Shown: positions 34,650-44,138 of the stretch, piece by piece
How positions within the stretch are numbered: position 1 is the stretch's first letter
Layout: every line of letters begins with the position of its first letter
Source of the DNA: an uncultured Synergistales bacterium
Lineage (GTDB): Bacteria; Synergistota; Synergistia; Synergistales; Aminobacteriaceae
Assembly (NCBI GenBank): GCA_905235735.1
Contig: CAJOMU010000003.1
Span: 43,101-107,100 of the forward strand
Reading direction: 5' to 3'
Length of the DNA: 64,000 bases
Position numbers and translations under genes: made by a program
The notes under the pieces: model-generated
What the model was told of the DNA's origin: nothing
What the model saw: the letters and a program-made list of their open reading frames with translations, nothing else
Database searches by the model: none

Positions 34650-36638
34650 TTATATTATGCTCTCTGAATCTATCATGTCAAGAAATTCCTGCTCACTTAT
34701 AATCTTTATGCCGAGTTTCTCTGCCTTAGTGAATTTTGAGCCGCTGTTCTCTCCTGCAACTACATAGCTTGTCTTTGAACTCACACTTGATGCTGTCTTT
34801 CCTCCGAATGATTTCACGAGTGCACTTGCCTTCTCTCGTGTCATTGATGATAATGCTCCCGTGAAAACGAAAATTTTCCCTTCAAGTTTCCTGACCTCTC
34901 TTGAAGGATTCTCAATGCTCATCATGAATCCCATATCACTGAATTTTTTCATGAGCTTCATGTTCTCATCATTCCTGAAGAACTCATGCACTGATTTCGC
35001 AATCACAGGCCCAATTCCGTCTATTGAAGATATATCACTCTCATCAGCTTTCATCATTGCATCGAGATTACCGAAATGTTCAGTGAGAAGAGATGCTGCA
35101 CCGCTGCCAACATCAGGAATGCCCAGAGCAGTAATGAGATTAACGAACGGACGAGACTTTGATAGTTCAAGTTCCGCAAGAATATTCTCTGCTGTCTTGT
35201 CCGCAATTTTTTCGAGTTCAATCCAGTCTGAAATTTCAAGTTCGTATATATCACTCAGTCTCTTAACTTTCCCGGACGCAATCAATTTCTCGCATAGCTT
35301 CTTCCCAATGCCTTTGATGTTCATTCCTGCACGTGAGGCAAAATATTTCAGTCCTTCAACCAGTTGTGCAGGACATGATGCGCGGTTAGGACATCGATAT
35401 GCGGCTTCATTCGGCAGTCTCACAATTTCAGAATCACATGCAGGACATCTTGAAGGCATCATAAACTTCACTTCGTTTCCTGTTCTCGAATCAACATCTA
35501 CATCAACAATCTCAGGAATAATTTCTGCGGCCTTTCGTACCCTCACCATATCGCCCACACGAATATCTTTGCGTTCGATTTCGTCTGCGTTGTGAAGTCC
35601 CGCACGCTGTACCTGAGTTCCTCCAAGCCTCACGGGTTCAAGTATCGCTACAGGCGTTAATACTCCCGTCCTGCCGACCGAAATCTTTATGTCGAGTAAA
35701 CGCGTTCTTGCTTCTTCAGGAGGATACTTGTATGCGACTGCCCAGCGCGGTGCGTGTGATGTTGAGCCTATATCTGCCCACCTCGTTAAATCATTGAGCT
35801 TTATCACTACTCCGTCAGTTATGTAGCCTAGCTTGTATCTTTCGTTCTGCCATTGAGAGATGAATTCGTTCACATCATCAAGTGATTCGCATACACGATA
35901 TGCACTTTGCACGGGCAGGCCATGTTCATGCATCCAGACTAAAGCATCATTCTGGGTGTTTACGCCTTGTGCCTGAGCATTAACGAGGTAATAGAGAAAT
36001 ACATCAAGTCCTCGTTCTGCTATCACGTGATTATTCTTCGCTGACTGTCTTAATGTTCCTGCTGCTGCATTTCGTGGATTTGCGAACTGTTTCGTACTGT
36101 TCTGATTGATTGCGTTGAACCTTTCAAGTGTCATTAACACTTCACCGCGTACTTCGATTTTTCCTGAAGGGGCATTGATTAATTTTTTCGGAACTGAATC
36201 AACAAGCATTAAGTTTTCTGTTACATCTTCACCTACATGGCCGTTGCCTCGCGTTGAACCCTGAACGAATATTCCATTTTCATATATTAATGAGACTGCA
36301 AGGCCGTCAATTTTCATCTCACAGACGAAAGGCCCTGTTGAATCTATTCGACCGAAAAATTTTGCGAGTTCATCTGAATCAAATACGTTATCGAGAGACA
36401 GCATCGGAACATCATGATTCACTTTCGCGAATAACTCATTAACTGAACCTCCGACCTTATGAGTGAGAAAATCTTTGCGTGCATATTGAGGGTAATTGCG
36501 TTCGAGTTCATTCAGTTCACGTACAAGCGAATCGTACTCTGCATCACTGATTTCAGGGCTGTCCTTATCGTAATACAGTCCCGCATGATGTTCTATCAGT
36601 GCGTAGAGTTCATTCATGCGGGATTCAAATATGTTCAT
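34650..36638 (-). CDS. ligA: NAD-dependent DNA ligase
   Basis: A 662-residue LigA of normal length. It has the NAD-binding Ia domain (YYDKDSPEISDAEYD), the adenylated lysine motif EMKIDGLAVSLIYENG near residue 110, an OB fold, a four-cysteine zinc site (CPAC, then CPNRASCPAQ), helix-hairpin-helix repeats and a C-terminal BRCT domain (KIFVFTGALSSMTREKA, SKTSYVVAGENSGSKF). It seals nicks in replication and repair. The lysS stop is 3 bp upstream, so the two are one transcription unit. Confidence 0.96.
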   Translation of the reverse strand: MNIFESRMNELYALIEHHAGLYYDKDSPEISDAEYDSLVRELNELERNYPQYARKDFLTHKVGGSVNELFAKVNHDVPMLSLDNVFDSDELAKFFGRIDSTGPFVCEMKIDGLAVSLIYENGIFVQGSTRGNGHVGEDVTENLMLVDSVPKKLINAPSGKIEVRGEVLMTLERFNAINQNSTKQFANPRNAAAGTLRQSAKNNHVIAERGLDVFLYYLVNAQAQGVNTQNDALVWMHEHGLPVQSAYRVCESLDDVNEFISQWQNERYKLGYITDGVVIKLNDLTRWADIGSTSHAPRWAVAYKYPPEEARTRLLDIKISVGRTGVLTPVAILEPVRLGGTQVQRAGLHNADEIERKDIRVGDMVRVRKAAEIIPEIVDVDVDSRTGNEVKFMMPSRCPACDSEIVRLPNEAAYRCPNRASCPAQLVEGLKYFASRAGMNIKGIGKKLCEKLIASGKVKRLSDIYELEISDWIELEKIADKTAENILAELELSKSRPFVNLITALGIPDVGSGAASLLTEHFGNLDAMMKADESDISSIDGIGPVIAKSVHEFFRNDENMKLMKKFSDMGFMMSIENPSREVRKLEGKIFVFTGALSSMTREKASALVKSFGGKTASSVSSKTSYVVAGENSGSKFTKAEKLGIKIISEQEFLDMIDSESII

Positions 36639-36641
36639 GCT

Positions 36642-38162
36642 TTAACTCTTTGGCTTCATCGCTGGGAACAGAATCACATCCCTGATTGAACGTGCTCCAG
36701 TCAGGAACATAACGATTCTGTCCATTCCGATTCCCATTCCGCCTGTTGGAGGCAAACCTGCTTCGATTGCATTGATGAAATCCTCATCGAATACATGCGC
36801 TTCATCATCACCTTCTGCCTTTTTGCGTGCCTGATCTTCAAAGCGTTCTCTCTGGTCTAACGGGTCATTCAACTCACTGAATGCATTTGCTACTTCCTTC
36901 CCGAACATGAAGAGTTCAAACCTGTGCGTGTAATCCGGGTTCTCAGGGTCGCGTTTCGATAACGGAGATATTTCCGTCGGATGGCCAAGAAGGAACGTAG
37001 GTTCAACAAGTTTATCTTCACCGAAAGCCTCAAACAGAAGGTTCAGAACTGCAAATTTGCTTTCATGGCCGGTCATTTCTCCGCCTAAACCTTTAGCTTT
37101 TGCAATCTCTCTTGCTTCTTCATCGGATTTGATTGCATCGAAGTCAACACCTGCATATTCTTTCACTGCTTCACGCATTGTGATTTTCTTGAAGGGTTTC
37201 GATAGGTCAAGTTTGATTCCGTTCCATTCGATTTCAAGTGTTCCAATTGCTTTTGCGGCATTCCGAATGAGTTCCTCTGCAAGGTTCATCATGTCAACGT
37301 AATTCGCATAAGGCCAGTACACTTCCATCATCGTGAATTCAGGGTTATGCATTGTGTCTATGCCTTCATTGCGGAAGTTGCGGCCAATCTCGTAAACTCT
37401 TCCCATCATTCCGACAACGAGACGCTTCAGATACAATTCAACCGCTATTCTTAGATACATATCAACGCTCAATGCATTATGAAATGTCTTGAATGGTCGT
37501 GCGTTTGCTCCTCCTGCAAGCACAGAAAGAATCGGTGTCTCAACTTCAAGTGTGCCATGAGATTCTAACGTTTCTCTGAACGATGAGATTATTCGCGAAC
37601 GTTTCCTGAATACATCACGCACTTCGGGGTTTGCGATGAGATCCATATAACGTTTTCTGTATCGAATTTCAGTGTCAGTGAGACCATGCCATTTTTCGGG
37701 AAGGGGACGAATTGCCTTGCTGAGTAACTTATATTCCGTAACAAGAATCGTAAGCTCACCGCGTCTTGTTCTGCATGGATAACCGACAATTCCAATCCAG
37801 TCGCCAGTATCAACCCATTTCTTGAGGAAGTCATATTCTTTCTCACCTACACTGTTCAACTGAAAGTACAGCTGCATTCTTGATGTTTCATCTGCAAGGT
37901 CTGCGAATGTTGCTTTACCCTGCCGTCTTATAGTCATAACACGTCCTGCTGTCTTAACGGGTGAATCTTTTGCTTCCTGTTCAGGTTCGAGGTATTCAAA
38001 ACGTTCACGGATTGATTCAAGTGTATTCTGCCTGTCCCATGTTTCATTAACATACGGGTCATAATTTTCTTCTGAACGTAAGCGTAATAATTTATCTTTG
38101 CGCTGACGAACTACTTCATTGTCTTCGGTGTTAAATGCATCCTGTAATACTTCTTCAGGCAT
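36642..38162 (-). CDS. lysS: Lysyl-tRNA synthetase, class II
   Basis: A 506-residue class II synthetase. An N-terminal OB anticodon-binding domain (GRVMTIRRQGKATFADLAD) is followed by the catalytic domain with motif 1 around FRKRSRIISSFRETLESHG, motif 2 GRNFRNEGIDTMHNPEFTMM (given in part) and motif 3 GMGIGMDRIVMFLTG. Length and motifs are normal. Confidence 0.96.
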   Translation of the reverse strand: MPEEVLQDAFNTEDNEVVRQRKDKLLRLRSEENYDPYVNETWDRQNTLESIRERFEYLEPEQEAKDSPVKTAGRVMTIRRQGKATFADLADETSRMQLYFQLNSVGEKEYDFLKKWVDTGDWIGIVGYPCRTRRGELTILVTEYKLLSKAIRPLPEKWHGLTDTEIRYRKRYMDLIANPEVRDVFRKRSRIISSFRETLESHGTLEVETPILSVLAGGANARPFKTFHNALSVDMYLRIAVELYLKRLVVGMMGRVYEIGRNFRNEGIDTMHNPEFTMMEVYWPYANYVDMMNLAEELIRNAAKAIGTLEIEWNGIKLDLSKPFKKITMREAVKEYAGVDFDAIKSDEEAREIAKAKGLGGEMTGHESKFAVLNLLFEAFGEDKLVEPTFLLGHPTEISPLSKRDPENPDYTHRFELFMFGKEVANAFSELNDPLDQRERFEDQARKKAEGDDEAHVFDEDFINAIEAGLPPTGGMGIGMDRIVMFLTGARSIRDVILFPAMKPKS

Positions 38163-38242
38163 TCAAGCTGTCTCCTTTGTGAAAAATATTAATGTCTGCT
38201 ATATTTTATTACACTCTCACATTCATTAGTTAGCAATTTCTT

Positions 38243-39346
38243 CTATACTATTTCTATGCTCTGATTGTCATTCACCGTCAAGCACTCTGCTCCGTCCTCC
38301 GTAATCAGATAGTCGTCCTCTATGCGCAATCCTCCAAAGCCTTCAATGTATATTCCCGGTTCGATCGTAACTACATCTCCAACTTGCAATATGTCCTTTG
38401 ATGTCGGTGATAATCTCGGCGATTCATGAACCTCAAGCCCAAGACCATGACCTAAACCATGAAGGAAATTTTTCCCATAACCTGCATCAGCAATAACCTT
38501 TCGTGCAACTGCGTCAACATCAGCACCAGATATTCCCGGCCTCAATGCTTTTACTGCTTCATGATGTGCCTTCAGCAATATATCGTTAATCTCGTATGCT
38601 TTAGCGTCTGCATGGCCAATCGCAAAATTTCGGGTTATATCGCTCATGTATCCTTCAGTCATTGCTCCGTAGTCAACCGTTACAGTCTCGCCTCGTGAAA
38701 ATTTCTTCATTGTTGCCGGTGCATGACACATAGCACTTCTCAGGCCAGACGCTACAATGAAATCATCATGTGCCCAGCCCTTTTCTGCTCCCATTAGTTT
38801 CAACTTCTCCATTAGCTTTATGTCGAACTCAACCTCAGTCATTCCTGCCTTCACGAGCTTCAATGTCTCTCCGTAGGCCATGCGTGCAATCAGTCCTGCC
38901 TTCCTGATTAACGCAATTTCAGTTTCATCTTTCGTCCTGCGAAGTGTCTTCAGCATTTCGGAAGCGTCAATCCATTCTGCTTTTACTGGAGCAAAATACT
39001 TCGTGAATGTAGCCTGCGAAATTTTCTCTGCCTCGAATCCAACACGCACATATTCTGATTCACTGACTGCCTTCGCAATGTATGCAGGCATTGATAGTTC
39101 TGACTGAATGATTATTCTGAATGGCGACTGCTCTTTGACCTGCGTCTGATAACGTCCATCGGTAATGATAGTTGCACCTTTGCTGCTTATGATTAGTCCT
39201 GCTGAACTTCCCCTGAAACCCGAAATGTAATGACAGCTCTCCGAATTTGCCCGTTCATTCACGATTAAGACGAATACATCAAGTTTCTTATCCGCCATTA
39301 ATGCCCGTAACTTTTCTACCCTTGAAGATATTATCTCTGCGTTCAT
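38243..39346 (-). CDS. pepP: Xaa-Pro aminopeptidase (M24B)
   Basis: A 367-residue pita-bread metallopeptidase. The N-terminal creatinase-like domain (about 1-130) precedes the M24 catalytic domain. The five metal ligands are visible: VDYGAMTEGYMSDITRNFA (two aspartates), HGLGHGLGLEVHESP (histidine), TIEPGIYIEGFGG and LRIEDDYLIT (glutamates). It removes N-terminal residues before proline, which fits peptide-based nutrition. The upstream DUF4268 gene ends 3 bp before its start. Confidence 0.92.
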   Translation of the reverse strand: MNAEIISSRVEKLRALMADKKLDVFVLIVNERANSESCHYISGFRGSSAGLIISSKGATIITDGRYQTQVKEQSPFRIIIQSELSMPAYIAKAVSESEYVRVGFEAEKISQATFTKYFAPVKAEWIDASEMLKTLRRTKDETEIALIRKAGLIARMAYGETLKLVKAGMTEVEFDIKLMEKLKLMGAEKGWAHDDFIVASGLRSAMCHAPATMKKFSRGETVTVDYGAMTEGYMSDITRNFAIGHADAKAYEINDILLKAHHEAVKALRPGISGADVDAVARKVIADAGYGKNFLHGLGHGLGLEVHESPRLSPTSKDILQVGDVVTIEPGIYIEGFGGLRIEDDYLITEDGAECLTVNDNQSIEIV

Positions 39347-39349
39347 GTT

Positions 39350-40297
39350 TTATGCCTCCCCTGATGCCAATGATGATAATGATATGTATTTCCCGAAAAC
39401 TTTTCGTACAGTCAGTACAGTATTGATTATCCAGTCGAATTGATTCACCCAGTCATTGCGATTCTCAATCTGCGCTGATACTTTCCCTGTGCTTATCCTG
39501 AAATCTTTTCCGTCATGATTAACAGGCCATTCAAATTTTATTCCGCTTTCCGATTCAATTGCGTCCATGTGGCCAAGAAGATACTGAAATAATTTCTTGT
39601 CGTTCGAGATGTATAATCCTGCTTCAAGTTCAGAGAATGTTTTCGAGACAAATATACTTGTTCCCTGTCTGCCTATTCCGAGATACAGAGTTGAAGTTGA
39701 TGAATTAGCCCAGCGTTTATAGTATGATGCGAACCCTTTATCTTTTGCGTCATTGAATGCGTAATCCTGAAACTTATTCCAGTAATCGAATCTCAGTTCC
39801 TCAATGTTCGCTGCATTATCCGAACTTTTTGTGTCAGGCTTAACTATGGGTTCAAATCTCACGGCGTAAACTGCGGGTTCAGAATCTCCCACACGATATA
39901 ATTTTATTCTGAAGAGATAGATTTTGATTCCGTTGTTCATATTCATGTTCAGCCATTCGACTGCGTATTTGTGTTCTCTTCGTGAATTCCTTGCGAGCCA
40001 GATGATGATTTTTGCGTTTTTGTCTGCGGCATATGTTATGAGCTGACCGAGATAATCATGTTCAGTTTCTTCAAGCTGATTCTCAATTACGATTCTTTTT
40101 CCTGTGTCTCTATCTGACGCAAGAATATCGACCGAGAAGTCTCCTGCAAGTGATGCAACTTCTTCAACTGCAATGTTCAATCCAGATGCCTCTGATAGAA
40201 TTTTCATGTTTCTGTCTTCAGCTAGCCATGCTGTAAACTTTGCTTCTGTGCTCCATACTGCACGAAGGCTATCGGTCTCTTCAAGTTTTCCTATCAT
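39350..40297 (-). CDS. DUF4268 PD-(D/E)XK nuclease-like protein
   Basis: A 315-residue protein with a predicted restriction-endonuclease-like N-terminal domain. The core is VDILASDRDTGKRIVIENQL then EETEHDYLGQLITYAA: an aspartate, E-N-Q and a later histidine/aspartate pair in the usual D...ExQ arrangement. The C-terminal half (from about residue 160) matches the DUF4268 type with RFDYWNKFQDYA and a GKVSAQIENRNDW stretch. It may be a stand-alone nuclease or part of a defence function; no methylase is nearby. It is divergent from the FtsZ-like gene. Confidence 0.75.
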   Translation of the reverse strand: MIGKLEETDSLRAVWSTEAKFTAWLAEDRNMKILSEASGLNIAVEEVASLAGDFSVDILASDRDTGKRIVIENQLEETEHDYLGQLITYAADKNAKIIIWLARNSRREHKYAVEWLNMNMNNGIKIYLFRIKLYRVGDSEPAVYAVRFEPIVKPDTKSSDNAANIEELRFDYWNKFQDYAFNDAKDKGFASYYKRWANSSTSTLYLGIGRQGTSIFVSKTFSELEAGLYISNDKKLFQYLLGHMDAIESESGIKFEWPVNHDGKDFRISTGKVSAQIENRNDWVNQFDWIINTVLTVRKVFGKYISLSSLASGEA

Positions 40298-40318
40298 GAA
40301 AGCAAATCACCTCTAAGT

Positions 40319-40348
40319 TTTACACATTGATTTTGTTGTTCATATAAT
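40319..40348 (+). promoter_or_regulatory. Sigma70-type promoter for the FtsZ-like/ankyrin gene
   Basis: TTTACA (40319-40324) and TATAAT (40343-40348) are 18 bp apart. They lie in the 149-bp divergent gap, about 100 bp before the start codon at 40447, leaving a leader of about 90 nt. Confidence 0.55.
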
Positions 40349-40446
40349 ACACTAAGCACTCAAAATCTCTCACCTGAAGTTTACTGCGCATTATATCGGC
40401 GTAACGTTGCTGTATCCTCTGAGAAAAAATTTACGGAGGCAATTTA

Positions 40447-43074
40447 ATGAATAAGAGAGGGAAATTCATTGTGCTTGGTGTAGGCACAGAAGGCTGTAAT
40501 GCAGTTAAACGCATGACTGACCGCAATATAGAAGGCATTGAACTTGCCGTTGCAGATGATGATGAAAAACGTCTGAACTCATGCAATGTATCAAAGAAGA
40601 TTCTTCTTAATGAATCATTTTCACGCGAGGACTGCAAAAAGATTTTCACTGATAACTTTCATGATACGGATATTTTCTTCATCATTGATATATTCGGAAC
40701 AAAGACAATGTTCGCACGGAATATCGCATATGCGGCAAAATCATTCGGAGCTTTAACTCTCGGAATTCCATTCAAGACCGATGGAATTGATGAACAAGAT
40801 ATCCAAAGGTTCAAGGATTATTCTGACGCTGTGATTACGTCATTGTCATACTGTGATATTCGCGATACTCCAGGAGATATTGTCGAAGGCATAGCAGATA
40901 TGATACTGAGAAACAATCACGTCAACTTTGACTTTGAAGACATGAAGAGCATTCTAACGAACACAGGCACAGCATTCTTCGCAAGTTTCTACGTACATGC
41001 ACTAGATGAAGCTGCAATCGAAAATTCAGTGTTCAGTGCTGCAAACGTTCTGAGAGATATTCACGATGTCAAAGGAATTCTCGTGAACGTTTCAGCATGT
41101 ACAGATGTAACATTGGGTGAAATATCAAAGGCAGTGCGTGTAATTGAAGACATAGCCGACACAGATGCGCAAGTGATATGGGGTCATTATATTGACGAAA
41201 GTATGCGTGATGCGATGAGAATAACTCTTCTCATTGGACTTAATGATCATGGCTGTGTGAATTACCGCGATATGTTTCAGAATGAAAGCGTTGAACGTTT
41301 AGCTTCATTCGTGAGAGATGGACTCGATGACTTTCAGATATTCAGGTTCGGTTCTCGTGAAAAATTTCTTGCTGACGGTCTCATGTACGGAACTCCTGAA
41401 ATCATCAAATTATTCATTGAGAATGCATACGACCTAAAGAGCCTTGAATCTGACGGTGTATTCCCTGAAGATATTTTGACGGAAATCGTATCACGCAAAG
41501 ATGCTGCAAAAGTCCTCAGAATAATTTTCACGTCAGGAATCACAATTAGCAATAATCTCATTGAACCCTTCATGCATGGAACACTTTCTGCTGATGTACT
41601 GCGGGAATTCATCAATTACGGCTGGAACGTTAATTCACATACGAATAGAGGTACTACGGTGTTAATGAGAGCGGCTGAAGATTTATCGGTTGAATGTATG
41701 CGTGTTCTCATTGAGGCTGGAGCAGATGTGAACGCAGAAGACAAAGATGGGATCAACGCTTTTACGTATGCAGCAGAGAAAATATATTGCCGTCCTGATA
41801 TTGTGAAACTGTTTATCGATGCGGGAATTAATCTCAATGCTAAAGACGATGTAGCCCTTGAGCTTATGCTGAAACATGCAGAAAATGATGTTTTGAAGGC
41901 TGAATTTGACCGCAAAGTTCTTCCATTAATGATAAGGTCAGGTGCAGATTCAAGAATTCTTTCTGCAAATGGTTATATCACTGAACGTTCATATCTTCGC
42001 AGGGACATATCATTATTCCTTGATGCAATTGCTGGATATGATACATGGAGTATAGAATATATGCTCTGTTCATTGCCGCCTAAAACTATAGCCGCAGAGA
42101 AGAAACGTATCATGCAGAATTACGGCTTTGCATTCAGGACAAATTATTTTCCCGAAGCCGAAATGAATCCCTCCGAAGAAAATCTTGAAATCAAACTCAA
42201 ACTTGATGCCGGAACAAAGATTCTAAAACTCCTGAAGAAAGCAGGCATTAATGTTCCAGTTTCCGCACCTGGAGGAAGGGAGCTTACATATCTTGTTGGG
42301 AAATCGGACGTAATATTGACCTCATATGAAGGTGAAGTGCCCGACAATGAATTTGAGGCGTTATGCTGTGCTTATTCATCGGGAGCTTTGAAGTCTCTCA
42401 TTGATTCGGGCGTTGATGTAAATGCGAAGGTGTACAGCGGACAAAGTGCACTGAAGGTTATTGCGGAGAACTATAAAGACTATTACGACCCGGCAGAGAT
42501 GATTGACGTGTTAATCTCGAACGGAGCAGATGTATCACCGTTAATTCATACATGGATCGGTGAATGTCTTGCACCTTCAAATGAATATACATCATACGTA
42601 TTATTGAATGATATGAAGAAGATTGAGATCATCATGGAAATTATGTCGAGGCGTGAAGCATATGAACTGATACTGAAGAACGCAAAGGCTATAGAAGGAA
42701 TCTACACGTATCACAGAATGTACCGTAATCCTTTCAGATCTTATCTTTTGCTGCACATGTGGAACAACATCAAGAGCTGTTCAGACTTCAGATATGCCGA
42801 AGGAGATTCATTACAGCGTCATAAAGACATGAAACTGATTGCAGCATCATATTGCGGGAATAAGAAGGACATTGATGAAGCGATAAGAGACGGAGCAGAT
42901 GTGAACTGCAAAACGGATCTGGGTTACACTCCGTTGATGTACGCTTCGGTATTCAATAACGCAGAGATTGCGAGATACCTGATTCGTAAGGGAGCGTCCG
43001 TTGATGCCCGTAACAATTACGGTGAGAACGTTAATATGCTTCTGCATTCAACAGAAAATATGGAGAGGTGGTGA
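40447..43074 (+). CDS. FtsZ-like degenerate GTPase domain fused to ankyrin repeats
   Basis: An 875-residue protein. Residues about 6-300 follow FtsZ from end to end: VLGVGTEGCNAVKRM (FtsZ strand 1 and T1 loop), a FIIDIF strand leading to the T4 region, FGALTLGIPFK, the T7 loop NFDFED at 160-165, then KGILVNVSACTDVTLGEI and VIWGHYIDESMRDAMRITLL of the C-terminal domain. The T4 G-box GGGTGTG is replaced by IFGTKTM (82-88), so GTP binding is doubtful, while the NxDFxD catalytic loop is intact. The segment after the G-box is roughly 20 residues shorter than in FtsZ. From about residue 310 it becomes ankyrin-like, with clear repeats near 400-440 (TVLMRAAEDL, LIEAGADVNAEDKDG) and 803-870 (LGYTPLMYASVFNNAEIARY). 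GGAGG precedes the ATG. Confidence 0.75.
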   Translation: MNKRGKFIVLGVGTEGCNAVKRMTDRNIEGIELAVADDDEKRLNSCNVSKKILLNESFSREDCKKIFTDNFHDTDIFFIIDIFGTKTMFARNIAYAAKSFGALTLGIPFKTDGIDEQDIQRFKDYSDAVITSLSYCDIRDTPGDIVEGIADMILRNNHVNFDFEDMKSILTNTGTAFFASFYVHALDEAAIENSVFSAANVLRDIHDVKGILVNVSACTDVTLGEISKAVRVIEDIADTDAQVIWGHYIDESMRDAMRITLLIGLNDHGCVNYRDMFQNESVERLASFVRDGLDDFQIFRFGSREKFLADGLMYGTPEIIKLFIENAYDLKSLESDGVFPEDILTEIVSRKDAAKVLRIIFTSGITISNNLIEPFMHGTLSADVLREFINYGWNVNSHTNRGTTVLMRAAEDLSVECMRVLIEAGADVNAEDKDGINAFTYAAEKIYCRPDIVKLFIDAGINLNAKDDVALELMLKHAENDVLKAEFDRKVLPLMIRSGADSRILSANGYITERSYLRRDISLFLDAIAGYDTWSIEYMLCSLPPKTIAAEKKRIMQNYGFAFRTNYFPEAEMNPSEENLEIKLKLDAGTKILKLLKKAGINVPVSAPGGRELTYLVGKSDVILTSYEGEVPDNEFEALCCAYSSGALKSLIDSGVDVNAKVYSGQSALKVIAENYKDYYDPAEMIDVLISNGADVSPLIHTWIGECLAPSNEYTSYVLLNDMKKIEIIMEIMSRREAYELILKNAKAIEGIYTYHRMYRNPFRSYLLLHMWNNIKSCSDFRYAEGDSLQRHKDMKLIAASYCGNKKDIDEAIRDGADVNCKTDLGYTPLMYASVFNNAEIARYLIRKGASVDARNNYGENVNMLLHSTENMERW

Positions 43075-44055
43075 ATGATTATGCCTAAAGATATGACATC
43101 GATACGTCATGACAGGCTTTCAAGGGTTATGGCATTCCTTCAGTCGAAAGTGAAGGCGACACATGATGAAATATTTTCAGTCGGAGAATACAACAGTGAG
43201 AGGACGTTTCAGAATGACTTGTATTATCTTCGGGGAACATACGGAGCGGATATAAAATATGACGTTCACAGGAAGATGTATGTGATGGAGAGTGCCGGAA
43301 TATTTCACATCAACCTGAAGATGACAAAAGCTGAAATTGAATCACTCAGTGCAGGTTTGAGCATGGCCTCGCATTTTCTGCCTCACCTGAAGAAGTCTGC
43401 TGATTCATTGTGGCGTAAACTGAGCGGTTACATTCCGGAGGAGATAATTTCGATTGGGTCAGAGATAGTTCATACAACGATGATGTCTTCACCAGTTGCG
43501 GAAGTGAATGCAGATGTATTCAGCACAGTGCTTGAAGCGAAACACGGAAAGAGATCGGTGAATATTCTCTATGCAGCACCAGAGAGAATGCCGAAGCAAT
43601 GGATATTATCGCCGTATGATTTCTATTTTCGGGGTAATGCGTGGTACATGGTCTCGTACAATCACAAGTACGGCAATCTTGGAATTCACAGAGTGAGCAG
43701 AATAATAAGTGCGTCAATCTCAGATGATGAATATGTTCAGCCAGAAGATGCCGGATTCAGTGAAGATTATGTATTATCTGCGTGGCATGTGATACCTGGC
43801 TTTGATAAGATTCCCGTGAAGTTTCACATAACGGAACCACTTGCGGAATCATTCCGTGAAATTAAGTGGCATCCGACGCAGAAGATAGAAGACAGTCCAG
43901 AAGGTGGAATAATATTGACTGCGGAAGTTCCGAATCTGTATGAAGTAGCGAGATGGGTTATGTCAGGAGCACCGCATATTGAGGTGATAGAGCCTGAAGA
44001 ACTGAGAGCGATTGTGAAGGAAATTGCAAGAGTAGTTTTAGATAAAATAAACTAA
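43075..44055 (+). CDS. WYL-domain transcriptional regulator
   Basis: A 326-residue regulator. The N-terminal 80 residues look like a winged HTH (RHDRLSRVMAFLQSKVKATHDEI, SERTFQNDLYYL). The WYL domain covers about 165-240: a VNILYAAPE strand, then ILSPYDFYFRGNAWYMVSYNH with WYM replacing WYL. A C-terminal WCX-like extension follows (VKFHITEPLAESF, WVMSGAPHIEVIEPEEL). WYL domains sense nucleic acid or nucleotide ligands and are frequent in defence loci. It begins immediately after the FtsZ-like/ankyrin stop, so the two are co-expressed. Confidence 0.85.
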   Translation: MIMPKDMTSIRHDRLSRVMAFLQSKVKATHDEIFSVGEYNSERTFQNDLYYLRGTYGADIKYDVHRKMYVMESAGIFHINLKMTKAEIESLSAGLSMASHFLPHLKKSADSLWRKLSGYIPEEIISIGSEIVHTTMMSSPVAEVNADVFSTVLEAKHGKRSVNILYAAPERMPKQWILSPYDFYFRGNAWYMVSYNHKYGNLGIHRVSRIISASISDDEYVQPEDAGFSEDYVLSAWHVIPGFDKIPVKFHITEPLAESFREIKWHPTQKIEDSPEGGIILTAEVPNLYEVARWVMSGAPHIEVIEPEELRAIVKEIARVVLDKIN

Positions 44056-44138
44056 TTAAAAATAAGTAAATATAACGTTTGCCCCCCTGAAAGAAGTTTA
44101 TAATGCGAAAAATTTTATGAAAGTGAGGAATAAGCAAA

